Origin: Prinsepia uniflora
Lineage: Eukaryota > Streptophyta > Magnoliopsida > Rosales > Rosaceae
Assembly: GCA_032719365.1 (NCBI GenBank)
Contig: CM064862.1
Location: 56,263,840-56,327,839 of the forward strand
DNA length: 64,000 nucleotides
Reading direction: 5' to 3'
The notes below the pieces were generated by a model. The model did not search any database. It saw only the letters and a list, made by a program, of their open reading frames with translations, and was not told where the DNA came from. The position numbers and the translations under genes are program-made. The first letter of the stretch is position 1, and the number at the start of each line of letters is the position of its first letter. Below, one piece after another: positions 1-13,070 of the stretch.

Positions 1-432
1 GTGAGGGTCTGGGCTGGGCTGGAGAAAAAATTTGGGCTTGGGTTTGCAGAAAATGGGTTGAAGTTGGGCTTGTCATCCGGATTGGGCCGCAGCAAGGATC
101 ATGACGCGGGCCTAGGCCAGTTGATGTCTTGGGCTAATTTTTATGGGCTGCACAGAAAAATGGGCAAGATAAGATTTTGGGTTTGCAAAATAAATATTAA
201 TTAATTTATATAATTCAACCGAATTTCGTCCATAATTTATTCGTTATAATTCCAATCGGGACGATTCTTTCGCCAAAACGCTCCAAATTGCAAGCTTTAT
301 TTATTTAAACAAAAATATCACAAAAAATATTATTTTATCTAATTATTTATTATTTTAATATTAAAAGTCAAGTATAAAGGGTATAAAATAATATAAAATA
401 ATATAAAATAATGCTTAAATAACGACCTATCA
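1..432 (-). mobile_element. 3' LTR (partial) of Athila-type non-autonomous element
   Basis: This stretch matches 8302-8724 almost base for base, with a few substitutions and a small difference in the number of ATAAAATA repeats, so the two are LTRs of one element. Read on the minus strand the LTR starts TGATAGGTCGTTATTTAAG. Just outside it, at 433-475, the minus strand carries the GCAAAGTTTAAGTGTCGGGG-type tract that usually precedes the 3' LTR in Athila relatives. The other end of this LTR lies beyond the window start. No gene is supported here. Confidence 0.85.
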
Positions 433-3400
433 AATACCCCGACACTTAAACTTTGCTAGTCCCTAGCAAATACTAAAATTAAACTACGAACTCAAAACAA
501 GTAAACCCTTAACCATTTGTCTCAATATTTCATTATTATCATGGCATCAAAGATTTTCACTTAAAGAATTTAAGCATATGGAATTCAAGAGTTACTATAT
601 GGTAACAAAATGTTTCAACAAGTAAGATAATGGGTAAATATGGTGAAATGGCTCTCAACATGAATAAAACAAGTATGAATCAACTCATAAGGATATGCAC
701 TCATAAATTCACTCAATTTTGTAAGGGTTTGTGTTTGCACTCAAAATATGTGAGAAAAATGCTCACATAATAGAAATGAAGTACTTTTGCAAAATTTCAA
801 ACAAACACCTCATGATAAAAACAAAACATACTTGCACAAATGAACCAAAACCATAAGCTTACTCAAGTGATTGACTCAACTAATCAAAATTTACCATCTT
901 AAGGATCATAAGGTCTTTACGAAGGTTGTAATGGGACTAAGTTTAGGGGCAAGGAATGTATAGGATAAGTGGCGCTCAAATTCGTTCCAAGATTCAAAAG
1001 ATTCCCAAAACATAATATAACTTCCCGACCTTAGTGCAATGATATCCTTAATTCATCCTTTCGAACATAGGCCAAATTTCATCATGTTGGGCCTCGAATT
1101 CATTTTTTGTGTTGGATTTACAAATATTAAGGACTTAACTCAAACATTACATAATCAAACTTTATTACCTTGATAGAAACTCAATACATTTTTTTTTCCT
1201 TTCCTTTTTTTTCATTTGTTTTTTCATATTTTTTTTCTTTTTCATATATCAAGTAATAACATGTGTCAATAATACAACAAAGTTTGAGTAAGTAAATCCA
1301 TATACATAAAAGTCTTCGAAACATCATCAATTTCTCTTCACACAATCTTTATGTCTTCAACCGAGTCATTGAAACAAGGGTGAAAGATGTCTATACTAAG
1401 CTCAAGTGTTTAAATAATCACGGTGATGAAAGAAAGGCTTAATGTGGGCTCAAATGGGTTAAAACTAAGAGGGTCGCAACTTGTGCGCACAAAATAGGGA
1501 ATATGGATGTTTGAATTTGTGGTGTTAACCCTAATGCCTTAATCATATCCAAAATCAGAGAGTTTATTAACTTAAAAGCTTTGAAAATCACATGGAATAA
1601 GTTCTAGTACTCTAGAGTTCATTAAAATCTATTGCAAGCAGTTATGAGGCATATGTATATCAATTTAAATAAAGAACTTATGAATCACTCATCAAAGATG
1701 TATATAAGGTTCTAAAGCTCACATAAGGTTCAAATGATTCATACTTATTTTAACATGCTCGTTTATGTACCCATTTACATGCATTATCTACAAGTTATAA
1801 CACTTAATCACAAAGTATTAACAAACAAATTCAAGTTGTAGTGATCATCTTTATAACCATAACATATTCATTTACGTTCATTTATATCATTGACAAGTTA
1901 AAGGCCAACTTAATACTCGTAAAAAATGCTTAGTTAAAACAAAAGACTCAAGAAAGCAATAAAAAGTATATATATATTTTTAATAATTTTTTTTATTAAA
2001 AATAATTTTATTGCACAATTAAAATTGTAAACCACTCCCCCACACTTAAATTCTACATTGTCCTCAATGTAGGAAAATAAGAAGTAATTGAACATAGAAT
2101 TGAAGTAAGGAAAATGATTTACGCAAATAAAACAAGAAAAACATCAAGGAAACAAAATAAAGGGAGTGAAGGGTTGAAAGATAGCAAATCTGCGTTGATG
2201 ACTCCTTCACATCCCGGGAATACATTGGGTTGCCTCCCAACAAGCGCTTGAAGTTTAACGTCCATCCAGCCTAGACAGAGATGCAAATTTAAGTTAAAAA
2301 TGAAAGTTAAATGAAAGATGTAGTGCAAGTTAGAATGAAAGATGTAGTGCAAGTTAGAATGAAAGATGCAAGTTAGTTAAACTAAATATGCAAATTAAAT
2401 TTTTCATGACAAATAATGTAAGTTAAGATATAAACAATATTTACATGTCGGGGGAAGTCAAAGATATATATAGTTCACATTGCTTCAAAGTTTAGATAGA
2501 GACTTCTACGTTCGTGCGACCCAAGTAAATATCTTGGATTAATTCAACTGTTTGGGCAAGTTCAAAGGTGACTAGGTTAGAAAGGATAAACACAAGAGGC
2601 AGGGCTAATTTCGAGACATCCCGAGGCTTAAACTCCATTGATGTCCCTTTCTTAGACCCAAAACCCGTTATGAGTACCGTCTCATGTCCTAGACATCACC
2701 CTCGAAAATTTCTTACTCTAGAGGAATTAAGATAACTCAAGTGTTAACAATCACCGTAGGTGAGAGTTAACAAAACAGTCTTCACCGATTAAAGATCAAA
2801 ATCTAAACTCTGAAGCACAAGTGATCTACATATAGCCGAGACTAATGCATGAATGCAAGAACTATTTACAAGTATATTTTTATGCACAATTTACAAATAT
2901 AACATGATAATTTACATATAAACAATTTATACAAGTATGAACAATTTATGAATAAAAAGACAAAGATGTACAAATATATCCACAAATAATATACAACTTA
3001 AATAAATACATCCACAAATAAAATAAAATGAACAAGTAATATACAACTTAGGAACTAGTATAAACAAATAAGTATGAATTAATACTAACATGAAGCTAAA
3101 ACTAAAGAAAGTTGGAAAGTAAATAAATATATATTTTTTGAAATTTTTTTATTAATTTTTTTTTCCAGAATTAATAAATAAATAAATGAAGAAACGATTT
3201 TTTTTTTACGAATTTTATGTTTTTTTTAATTACAAAAACAAATAAAAGTAAAAATAAGGAAAAGTGAACATGTACAATATGCATTTATGAATAAGTAAAA
3301 AAAAAGAATGAGCATTATGTACAAGTATGAACAAGAATAATATGTTAAGCATAAGAATTATAGACAAACATAAATGAAAGTCAATTATGAACAAGTATGT

Positions 3401-3892
3401 ATAAGTATCAACAAGTAAAATAAAAATTGAAATTTATATAAACAATTATAATATGAACAAGTGTATAAAAAAAATTATGAACATTTATGAACAAATATAA
3501 TAAGAACAAGTAAAGTATGAACATTATAAACAAATGATATAAGAACAATTGTAAGAATCAAACTATGAACAAGCATAAAAATAAAAGTTATGAAAAAGTA
3601 TAAAAATAAATAAAAATAATAAAAAAGTACAATATGAACATGTATAAAGATAAACATTAAGAACAAGTATAATATGTACAAATATAAAACTAAAAATAAA
3701 CAAATATAAACAAAAATAATAAGAACAACAATAAGATGAAAAAATTAAATACGGACAAGTACAAGAATTATAAACAAGTATATTAAAGTTATAAACAATT
3801 AAAATATGAACCAAAATAAAATAAAATAAATATAAACAAGTATAATATGCACAATTTATATACACCAACATATTAAAAATGATTTTCAATTC
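433..3892 (-). mobile_element. Non-coding internal region of Athila-type (LARD-like) element
   Basis: About 3.46 kb separates the two LTRs and contains no gag, protease, RT or integrase in any frame. On the minus strand 2033-2075 carries a second purine-rich Athila-type signature (a palindromic TACATTGAGGACAATGTA followed by AAGTGTGGGGG). There is a short tandem repeat of about 26 bp at 2305-2375 (units GAAAGATGTAGTGCAAGTTA). The stretch 3170-3870 is extremely A-rich, with degenerate AACAAGTATAA-like repeats. Intact terminal signals with no coding sequence fit a large retrotransposon derivative mobilised in trans by an autonomous partner; that part is inference. Confidence 0.75.
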
Positions 3893-3909
3893 CCCCGGCA
3901 ACGGCGCCA
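3893..3909 (-). promoter_or_regulatory. Primer-binding site, tRNA-Asp type
   Basis: On the minus strand this reads TGGCGCCGTTGCCGGGG, complementary to the 3' end of plant tRNA-Asp (…CCCCGGCAACGGCGCCA). It sits immediately inside the right-hand LTR and so fixes the element's orientation as minus. This primer type is typical of Athila-lineage elements. Confidence 0.85.
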
Positions 3910-6900
3910 AAAATTAATAATACCCAAACTACACATTAAATTAAACACGTTATTTGAGTATTATGCAATTTAAACCATTTTTGTTTAGTTGTAGTGTGAC
4001 GCCCCGGAAATTTGAAAAAAGAAAATTTGGAAATTTTGGGAAAATGACGATTTTGCCCCTGGAATTGGGCGAACGGTTGACTTTTTATTTGAGCGGTCAA
4101 ACGAACTTTGACCGATGCCTGTGACGTAGTTCGGGATGTCACGAGTTCATAGGCAGGTGGCACGCCCGATTCCGACATTCGAGGAAAAAGTTATGACGTG
4201 CGGAAGTATGAGGGTAATTTGGTAAGTTGGACAAACAGGGCCGAACGTTGACTTTTTGATTGGGACTGTGTTTGGACTTTCCGTAAGTACCGTTGGGTAG
4301 ATCCTGAGACGCTGAATCCGTAGATAGGCGGCATGCGTCAATCGGAGTCCGAACGAAAAAGTTATGGGTCTAGAACCATGAGGGGCATTTTGGTAATTTT
4401 TCCAAGTAGGGGTAAAATGGTAATTTTCTGCAGCTGGGATAATTGTGATGCTTAAGTTAGCTGAGTCAATTAATTTGGGCGTGCATTGGCCAGGTGATGA
4501 CACTTGTCATCATGTGTGAAGGGTAAGTGGACTTGAACGCCTAATACGAACACAAAAACCCGCCCAATTTCATTGTTTAATTCAAACAAATTGAGCGTGC
4601 AAGCAGTGTGAAACGGGTGCAAAGTAGTGAGAAAAGAGGTGATTTTTTGAGTGAAACTGAGGGGATAATTGAAGAAAAACCGAGCTGTAAACCTGAGAAC
4701 AAAACCCGAAAATCCACTTAAGAACACCAATGTCGATTTTGATTTTGTAAACTGTTTCAAGGGAAATTGATTAGATATTCAGCTTCCTGGGAGCTGGACG
4801 ACTCGAACCAAATCAATTGGGACGTCAATTGATTGTGAATTGAGGGAGAACAAAACCTGCGACCTCTGGAACAGGTGGAGCTTGAGTTCGATCACTTAGA
4901 GGTACAAATTCTTGAAATTGATTTCATTTTCGTGCTTAGAATGTGTATAAGATACTTCCTGTGAAATCAATTGAACGATATAGGTCAACGTTGGATAGAA
5001 CCCAAGTGAGGACCCGTCAGGTTTCGATGTTGAGTCGTGGGCTTGAGGGTATGGTTGCATGAAATTAAGGTCTCAGATCCAAGATAGATGTAGAATAGAT
5101 CAAAATGAGTGAAAGAAACGATAAAATTGAGTTCGAATTGGAGGAGAACAAATCGGGATGCATCGCGGGTCCACGACCCGTTTACCAGAGAAACGGGCGA
5201 GAGAGAGAACTGTAGCAGTCATTGTTCACGGCGCGTGACTGTCACGCGCATCCGCTTGCGGCGGCGCATGAGGGCGCGTGGCCGGGAATTTGGTCTTGGG
5301 TCCAACATAAGTTTTAATGCTTTCGATTATACGGACATTTTAAAAGTGGTTTCGAGTCAATCGGACACCGTCTCGATAATGTTTCGAGGGTCCGATGGTT
5401 TATGTTATATTTTAAAAATAATATTTAAATCCCGGAAAATTATGGGGAATTGATATGATGTAATTTGACTTGTTAGTAACCTTACATAATGATTTTGGAT
5501 AGGCTTCGAGATTCCTGGCAAGTGTCGAAAATTACGGAAACGCGTGCAACTCGGGAAGCAAGTGGGTTGGACGGTGTGTGAGTGGACGTTTGTTTTATAA
5601 ACCATGATGCATGCATAGTTAAATGTTTTTCCATGATTGATTGCATGAATTGATTTGCAATGATGTCCTGATGATGTGGCATGATTATGTGTGATTTAAT
5701 GAATATTTTAATTGGTCTTGCGAGCACGTTTTTTGAGGAAATGTGCAAATGGTATTTTGGGCTAGGCCCGGAGTCAAAAAGGTTTCAAAAGGATGTTTTG
5801 ACGTATTTGGTGAGTCAATGATGGTTTCTGGAATATTTTATGGTTTCAATGTGATTTCACGGATTTACGTATAATTGGTATTTGAGCTTAAAACTCTGTC
5901 GGGAATGCTTATGACTTGATTTGAGGTCATGGATATGATTGATATGTGTTGTGATGTGGATTATGCTTGTGATTGTGATTGTGGATACTGGATACGGGAT
6001 CATGCTGGATGATGCGAGTGCAGTGCCTAGACGTGACTCGGACATTGCGAGAGTGCAGTTCCCGGGTATGAGACGTCTAGAGGATGCGTGTACAGTTCCC
6101 AGACATGATGGATATGACTCGGATGTTGCGTGCGTGCAGTTCCTGAGGGACTCGGATGTTGCGTGAGTGCAGTTCCCGATGTTGGCCTACTCGTAGTGCA
6201 GATGTGACAGTGTGATGGTTTGTGCACTTGTGAATAGTGCGGATTGATTGATTGATTGCTTGAGTAAATGATTGTGAACTTGTACATAGTATTGCTTGAT
6301 TTTGATTGTGATTACGTACTGGTATTGAGTATGAGTTCTGGTCTGTATGGCCAGGTGATTATGTGCTCGTATGTTTTGGCCTGAGAGCCGGGATTTGATT
6401 TGTTATGTGATTTGGCTAAAAAGCCGGTGATTGTGATTCATAAGTTTTCCCTATGCATTCATGGTTTGATAAACTGGAGGGTAAATGATGTGTTTCAAAC
6501 GTATTTCAAATGATATTATTTTTGTCCACTCACACCTTTTTTGTTTTGATGACCCTCCAGGCCGTGGCACAACGTTCGGGGCTGATCTCGAGGCGGAGGC
6601 ATAAGAGAAACTTGGCGCAGTTATCCCTTGTTTGATAGGTACTGAAGGATAGTTTCGGTACTTCAGTTGACTTGTCAGACGGGAGCAGGACCGGGCACGG
6701 TTCTTGAGTTCCAATTGGGACGGGTCCTGTCATGTAGTATTAGTAAATCGGGATAATTCTTAACCGGGGAAATTAGAGAACATTAATAATATGTTAATTA
6801 AAAAGAATAATGAATGATCAAAGAATAATGAATTAAAAAATTAAAAAATTAAAAAATTTAATAATTAAATAATAAAGAATTTAAGAATAAATGAATTTAA

Positions 6901-8724
6901 GAATAAAAAATAAAAAATTAAAGAATTAAATGGGGGGTTTGAAAGATTGTAATCATATAATGAAGAAAACAAGTAAAAATAGTTAAGAACTCAATTCTAC
7001 TTCTACTTTAACTTTTGTGCAAGTGAATTTTCTTCAAACATATATTTTTACCAACACTCTAACATCATGCTCATATTGAACCAATCACGAAATCCTACCT
7101 TAATCATCTCAAATACATGCATACGTTTTTTAGTATTACAAATACACCGAACAGCGGTTATAAACACTTATAATACGATTCACCTTATGTTATTGATTTC
7201 AATGTGCGTCAAACATTTAAATCTCTTCAACCCTATTCTAAGTGCACCGAACAGCGGTCATAAACACTTAGCGTTAAATTGAAGGTTAAGCGCTAAAACA
7301 TATGAAGTAAATGAAATTCAAAAAGTAAAACATATGGAGATTGTATTCACATTTACAAATGTTAGAAAGAAAATACCAACACATATATTGAAATATAAGT
7401 AAATCGAAACAATAACAAGAATTTAAGTAAGGGAAATAAAGTTACACTTTCGAAACCCAAGAACAGTTTGTGATTCCAAAAGTGGATGGAAACAATGAAA
7501 TGTTATTCATAAGGAACACCGAACAACGGCTGGAACCTTATGAAGATGGAGGATAAAACATAAGAATTCGGACTTCAATTCTAGAATTATTTCAGAAATA
7601 CTTGACCTAGGTATTTCTTAAGGAAAGCATAAAAATGTGTTTAAGAGATCTCAAAGAAAAATGAAAAGAACAAAGTAAAGAAGAAATGAAATTAAGAAAT
7701 AATATAAAAATGACATAAATTAAGAATAAGAATTAAAAGGAAACTAATTAATAAGAAAATCTACAAGAAGTTAAAATGGTCCCCAAAAATAAAGAAGATG
7801 AATTAAAGGAAAAGAAGAACTAGAGAGAAAATATAAGAACCTAAACTAAAAAGAGAAACAAAATGGGAAAATGGGACCCTTGGTATATGAAATAAACCCA
7901 TATTTATAGGGAGAAAAAAGCTAACAAAGATCAAATAAAAATTACAAAAAATAAATAAAAGTGAAATGATGAATAATGATGATTTTAGGGATGGTTTGGA
8001 GCTAATTTGTGGCTGGAAAATCAGAAAATCTGAAGCAAAAAGGAGCAGGTGGAAGCAGGAAAGTGGTTCAGCAGAGAGCAGCAGAAAATCGCAGACTGAA
8101 TTCGGTAGGTAGCGGCTGACAGAGTGGGTGGAGAGTTGGTGAGTTGCTGATGGGCTGTCGTACAAGGATTCAGTGCACGCGAACTGACTGGAGGGCATCA
8201 GTTTGACACACGCGCGCCGATCGTGAGAAGGTTGCTTCGGCAAGCATGCGCCGAAGGGAATTTCTGGGCTGGGGAGGCTGTGACGCGGCTTGGGCTTCAG
8301 GCGAGGGTCTGGGTCGGGCTGGAGAAAAAAAACTTGGGCTTGGGTTTGCAGAAAATAGGTTGCAGTTAGGCTTGTCATCCGAATTGGGCCGCAGCAAGGA
8401 TCATGACGCGGGCCTAGGCCAGTTGATGTCTTGGGCTAATTTTTATGGGCTGCACAGAAAAATGGGTTGGATAAGATTTTGGGTTTGCAAAATAAATATT
8501 AATTAATTTATATAATTCAACCGAATTTCGTCCATAATTTATTCGTTATAATTCCAATCGGGGCGATTATTTCGCCAAAACGCTCCAAATTACAAGTTTT
8601 ATTTATTTAAACAAAAATGTCACAAAATATATTATTTTATCTAACTATTTATTATTTTAATATTAAATATCAAGTATAAAGGGTATAAAATAATATAAAA
8701 TAATACTTAAATAACGACCTATCA
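3910..8724 (-). mobile_element. 5' LTR of Athila-type element, split by a solo LTR
   Basis: The LTR runs from TGATAGGTCG at 8724 (minus) to the tRNA-Asp primer site. Without the 2738-bp insertion at 3995-6732 and its 5-bp duplication it is about 2.07 kb. A motif CACCGAACAGCGGT(T/C)ATAAACACTTA recurs near 7147 and 7246, with a weaker copy at 7517. 6780-6930 is an AATAA-rich simple tract. Several long open frames here (for example 7803-8378 minus) have biased composition and no recognisable domain. The element sits inside the left LTR of element H, because the sequence right of 8724 aligns with H's other LTR from about 11720. Confidence 0.8.
3995..6732 (+). mobile_element. Solo LTR A (Tekay/Del-like family), 2738 bp
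   Basis: It begins TGTGACGCCCCGG and ends GGGACGGGTCCTGTCA, and it is flanked by identical 5-bp duplications TGTAG (3990-3994 and 6733-6737). It lies inside the Athila-type 5' LTR. There is no internal retroelement sequence, so it is a solo LTR. 6012-6190 holds a degenerate tandem array with units around GACTCGGA(C/T)(A/G)TTGCG(A/T)GAGTGCAGTTCC. A palindrome TGATGACACTTGTCATCA lies at 4495-4512. The open frames within it are not credible genes. Confidence 0.9.
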
Positions 8725-9586
8725 ACCTCCAATCGGGTTTTACCCTATTTTCTGCAACTCTAACCGGACCTAGTGATCCCAACCTGGTCCAAACTCACCC
8801 ATTTTCACAACAAAACTTACATTTAAAACCTCCGATCTGCTATACTCAAACCCATGAGCAGTTATATAATCTCAAAACATAAAATTATTGCATTGAATTC
8901 AAGGACATAGTCCTTTGATTTTTGGCCAATTCTCAAACCTACATTCCAGAGCCTTCTCGTGTCTAAACCTTTGAGATTTCTAGTTAAATTCAATCGCTGG
9001 GACCCAAAAAAAGAGGTTAGTAAGCTTAGTTTCAAGCTTGAAGCCTTAAAATGGTTTAATGTCTCACATGTCAAAATTTAGTTCACGGGTTTTTGGGTAT
9101 AGGTTTTTCTCATTTTTTTTTCTGGTTCTCTGCTCTTCTTTATTACTTTCTCTCTTTATTTCCTCTGTTCTTTTCTTTCTGGTTTCCTATCTTTTCGCTC
9201 AGGATTTCTCGTTTGAAATGTGATTATACGATTTGGTTTTGGTTGCAACCCCCACATACACACATACACATATGAGAAGGTGGTGCCACCAATTCTTCCC
9301 CAAAATTATGCCACTTGTCCCCAATTCATTAGCACAATAGCTCCAAGTGCTAAATTACCAAATTTCCCATACATATAAAATTACCAAAATATGGTATTTT
9401 AGACCCATACCAATCCCATCTGAACTCCAATTCCGATGTGTCGTTTGTTGCAGACTTAAAACTCTGAGACTTGCCTAACGATCCTCACGAAAGGTCTAAA
9501 ACGTTCTTCGAGCAAAAATTCAACTATTATCAATTCCCTTTTCAAATTCCTAGAATTATCTTTTTCTGAATTGCGGGTCGTTACCA
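8725..9586 (-). mobile_element. Left LTR (partial) of element H
   Basis: This aligns with the right LTR of H (11720-11942 joined to 13071-13727) and ends in the typical …GGGTCGTTACCA. Its remaining part lies left of the window because the Athila-type element inserted into it. A GGTGGTGCCACC near-palindrome at 9279-9290 recurs in the other LTR at about 13408. The LTR is in minus orientation, so this is the 3' LTR. Confidence 0.75.
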
Positions 9587-10235
9587 TATACACCCCTTAA
9601 ATAATTTTGTCCTTGAAATTCAAATGTATCCCTCCAACAACTTAGGAGACAATGCTTGCATCGGTGCCTTCAGTTCCCACCTAAACCATCATTTGATATA
9701 TGGAATAGTAACCAATATCTCAACTTCTCTTCCCGAGACCTAGCCCCATATCTCGACTCCTTTCAGGTCCTAATCTAATATCCTAACTCCTTCTGAGTCC
9801 TAATCTGATATCTTGACTCCTTCTGAATCCTAGGTTGATATTATGTAATCCATTCCACCACTAGCATGCCAAGTCACCATCTAGAAACATTGCTACGTGT
9901 ATCACATCCTATAGAGGATCTTTCATCACCTCGAATCATAAAATACTTGCTCTAACCGAGAAACTCACTCATATGTCTCATTCGGGTTTAACTCGCCTGT
10001 AAATGTTGTGACCCTAACCTCTAGCTATCCAGACCCACTCAAGTCCTCCAATACTAGAGCACAATATCCAATGTCCAACCCAAATAATCTCGGGTATATC
10101 CTTTCCCTAGGCCTATCCTGGATAATGTGTACTTGTCGTGTATCTGTTTCATCACCAATCCATGCATGGGGTTCACATCTTGGAGGCATGACGTTAGCAA
10201 ATACAAATTAGTACCACAACATTTTGATGCCAAAT
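9587..10235 (-). mobile_element. Short internal region of element H (deletion derivative)
   Basis: Only about 650 bp separates the two LTRs of H. The left end, read on minus, has a GAATTTCAAGGACAAAATTATTTAAGGGG-like tract, the degenerate polypurine tract of Tekay/Del elements. The right end has a degenerate primer site next to the LTR and the first codons of gag. 9720-9840 is a tandem repeat of about 36 bp built on TCCTAATCTGATATC-like units. Nearly all of gag and all of pol are missing. Confidence 0.7.
10025..10189 (-). pseudogene. Start of Tekay-type gag, 54-codon remnant
   Basis: On the minus strand an ATG opens with MPPRCEPHAWIGDE and a stop is reached after 54 codons. The first residues match in position and sequence the MPPRREPCAQLD start of the gag in element X (52581 minus). 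Both lie a short way downstream of the 5' LTR and primer site. The remnant is too short to include the capsid-like or zinc-knuckle regions. It is a leftover, not a working gene. Confidence 0.6.
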
Positions 10236-11942
10236 TGATAGGACCATTCCCGAATACACTTTGATAATTGTTCCTGGTCCTGCAATCGTCTGACAAATAA
10301 ACCGAAATTCTGAAATTACCATAAACACTTATCATACCAGGGATAATGGTAATGACCTCCTGCTCATGCCCCCACCTTTAGATCAGCCCCAGCCTCTGTG
10401 CAACAGCCTATAGAGTCAACAAAACTATTAAAAGTGTAAGTGGACAAAAATAATCATTTGAAAACAAATTTTCGAGAAAATAAACCTTTACCCTCCAGAT
10501 ATAAAACATGCATGCATAAATAAAACATAAAAAACCGGATTTCAATCCAAAACAAGTCATAAACTATGGGATCCACAAATCAGAAAATGTATCAAAAGCT
10601 CGTGGCCCACATTTCCCTACAATCCCATTTTTGAAAAAATCATATGAAAAAATTTGGACACAAATATCAATAACTGAACACAACCAATCCTTCAATACTC
10701 AAGCATCAGTCACGATGATTAATCAGAACTCCACGTAAGTAAACTCGAGAACTGCACCCTGACATCTTCTGTGTCATTTCCAAGATCAAAGTCAACATCT
10801 AGGTGGTAACCCAAGAACATGCTCACATCCGAACTGTCCGAGAACGGAGTCAACATCTGGTTGGTAACCTAGGAACATGTACACATCAGATTGTGCTAGA
10901 ATCCCCCAGAACAGACAACCTCTGGGTGATATTCCATGCCACTATACACGTCCGGGCGATACTAACCCACGACATCCCTGCCAACTCGAGTCTCTGAACT
11001 GATGTTAAGACAATGTGATATCATGACTTCTCCGGGATCCCAACCTGATGTCCAGAGGGAATAATATCATGTGAGGATGGTTAACTATGAAAAACAGTAA
11101 TAAAACCAAGAAAACATGCATTTTCACAAATCCATGAATCAAACCAAGTCTAAAATTTTCTGAAACAGGCCTGAGCCCAAGACGCTGTTTCCACAAATTC
11201 CATAAAATCTGTGTCTATAAATCAATCAATAAATCCATAAAATCATCAGATTATCATCTCAAATCATTTTTCTAATCATTGAAACTCTAATCATCCAATA
11301 AAGCATTTAAAACATTTAACTATACATGCATCACAGTTTATAAAATAAATGTCCACATACAAACTATCCAAGCAGCTCAATTCCGAGCTTTATGCTCCTC
11401 TAAGGGCTCAAGAGTTCTATTGTACGTCAAAAACCAAGACTGAGGGTCATTAATTTTCGTAGCAATCTCACATTAAAATCCCCTAATTTTTGGGATATAA
11501 TACATATTAAAAACCTAAACAATGCACTTCCAACACGTAAAATTTCCCCAAGACGTGTCTGATCGACTCGAAATCTGTGCCAAAAATCTGTAACATTGAT
11601 TACATGAAAACATATGTTCACCGGATGCCAAGGTAATATGGCATTTACCCCCATGCACAGCCCAAATTCCATATGACTAACTTTACACCTGAAGCCACAG
11701 CCGTAGGTGTACTCGTCTGTTACCTTCAGCTGGGTTTGACCCGATTTCTTGTAACTCTGACCCGACCTGGCAATCCCAACCTAATCCAAATTCACCCATT
11801 TTCAAACTAAAATATACATTTAAAACCTCTAATTTACTCTACTCAAACCGAAGTTTTATAATGTCCAAACATAAAATTATTACCTTTAATTCAAGGATTC
11901 AATCCTCTAATTTTCGAGTAATCCTCAAACCTACATTTCAGA

Positions 11943-13070
11943 TAGTGGTGTTAATCGGTTTTTTGGTTCAATTTTTTTGTCCAAACTGAAACCGAACCGA
12001 GTAGGGAATCGGTTCCGATTTGATCTGATTCTCACCCTCAAAATTGATTAAACAAAAAACTGATTAAATCGGTTCGGTTTGGTTTTAAACTAATTTTGAA
12101 CCGGTTTAATCCATTTTCAGCTACAATTGAGATCGAGGGGGATCGACTGATCGAGATCGAGGGGATCGACTGATCGAGATCGAGGGGATCAACTAATTGA
12201 GATCGAGGGGATCGACTGATCGAGGGAGAGGGTGAGAGAGATTGAAGGATGTCAAAGTAGAAACCATCGAGAGAGAGGGAGAGATCGAGGGACTTCGGGG
12301 ATGGATTCGACAGATAGGCCGACGTAGATGGAGACGGGAGAGATCGAGCGATTGAGGTCGTGTGGGGAGGTGTTAGTCGAGGTGATGTGAGGATGTGAAA
12401 CCATTAGCGGTGATTTCATTTGGTGACGGACCCAATGGTTCGTGAAGTGATCGATCAGAGGTGACCAGGTGGGAGCTTCAAGGATGGAGATTAGAGATGC
12501 CGAACACCAAGGGACATGGAGAGTTGGAGACTGAAGAGATCAAGGGACTGAGATGGAGAAACCGAGGGAGATGGAGACTGAAAAGATCGAGCCTTGAGCC
12601 TTGAAGGAGTGATGCCATGAGGAGTGATGCAGTGAGGCGTGAGAGGAGCTCGTGAGAATGAGAATAAGGGGAGGCCTTTCGGACCTCAGATTGACACTTT
12701 GAGTTTGACAAAGAGGAGTGATATGAGATGATAAGGGAGATTAGAATCATATAAGGTGATGACTATGAGGGAGAAGACCCGAGAGAGTCGCTAGGTAAGG
12801 TATGAGAGAACCCGAGATTTTTTAAGTGGGATGGGTTTTTTTCGGCGTGTACTAGTTATTATGTGGGCGTCAGTGTTCGGTCCGGTTTGATATTGTAAAA
12901 CCAAAGATCGAAACTGAGTAGGTTATGGTTCAGTTCTTTTTTTTTTTTGTTTTAACTCAGTTTTCGTTCTGTTCGGTTTTTTATGGTTCATTTTCGATTC
13001 AATTTTTTAAGGTTCAATTTTGGTTCGATCTGATTTAAGGTCGATTTTTTGGAACCATATAATAGGGCTA
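11943..13070. mobile_element. Aged hAT-like non-autonomous element, 1128 bp
   Basis: It begins TAGTGGTGTTAATCGG and ends ATAATAGGGCTA. The flanking octamers ATTTCAGA and ATGTCAAA match at 6 of 8 positions. The other LTR of H gives the empty site: ATTCCAGA once, then a flank of the same length. Subterminal tracts rich in GGTT(C/T)GGTT and AACCGA are typical of such hAT derivatives. The core (12120-12800) is a purine-rich island including a tandem repeat GATCGAGGGGATCGACT at 12130-12230. No transposase is encoded. Confidence 0.75.

Noticed and set aside
3893..3909. Possible tRNA-Asp gene fragment
   Set aside because: Only the 17-18 bases complementary to the tRNA 3' end are present, next to an LTR; it is a primer-binding site. 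The same holds for 46672-46689 and 52601-52612.
3475..3910. Long minus-strand frames rich in Phe, Tyr and Leu that look like membrane proteins
   Set aside because: They come from the AACAAGTATAA-rich tract of a non-coding retroelement interior; composition alone explains the hydrophobic translation.
7803..8378. 191-codon minus-strand frame with Ser/Leu-rich sequence
   Set aside because: It lies within the Athila-type LTR, uses a biased composition and shows no domain; part is duplicated in the other LTR at the window start.
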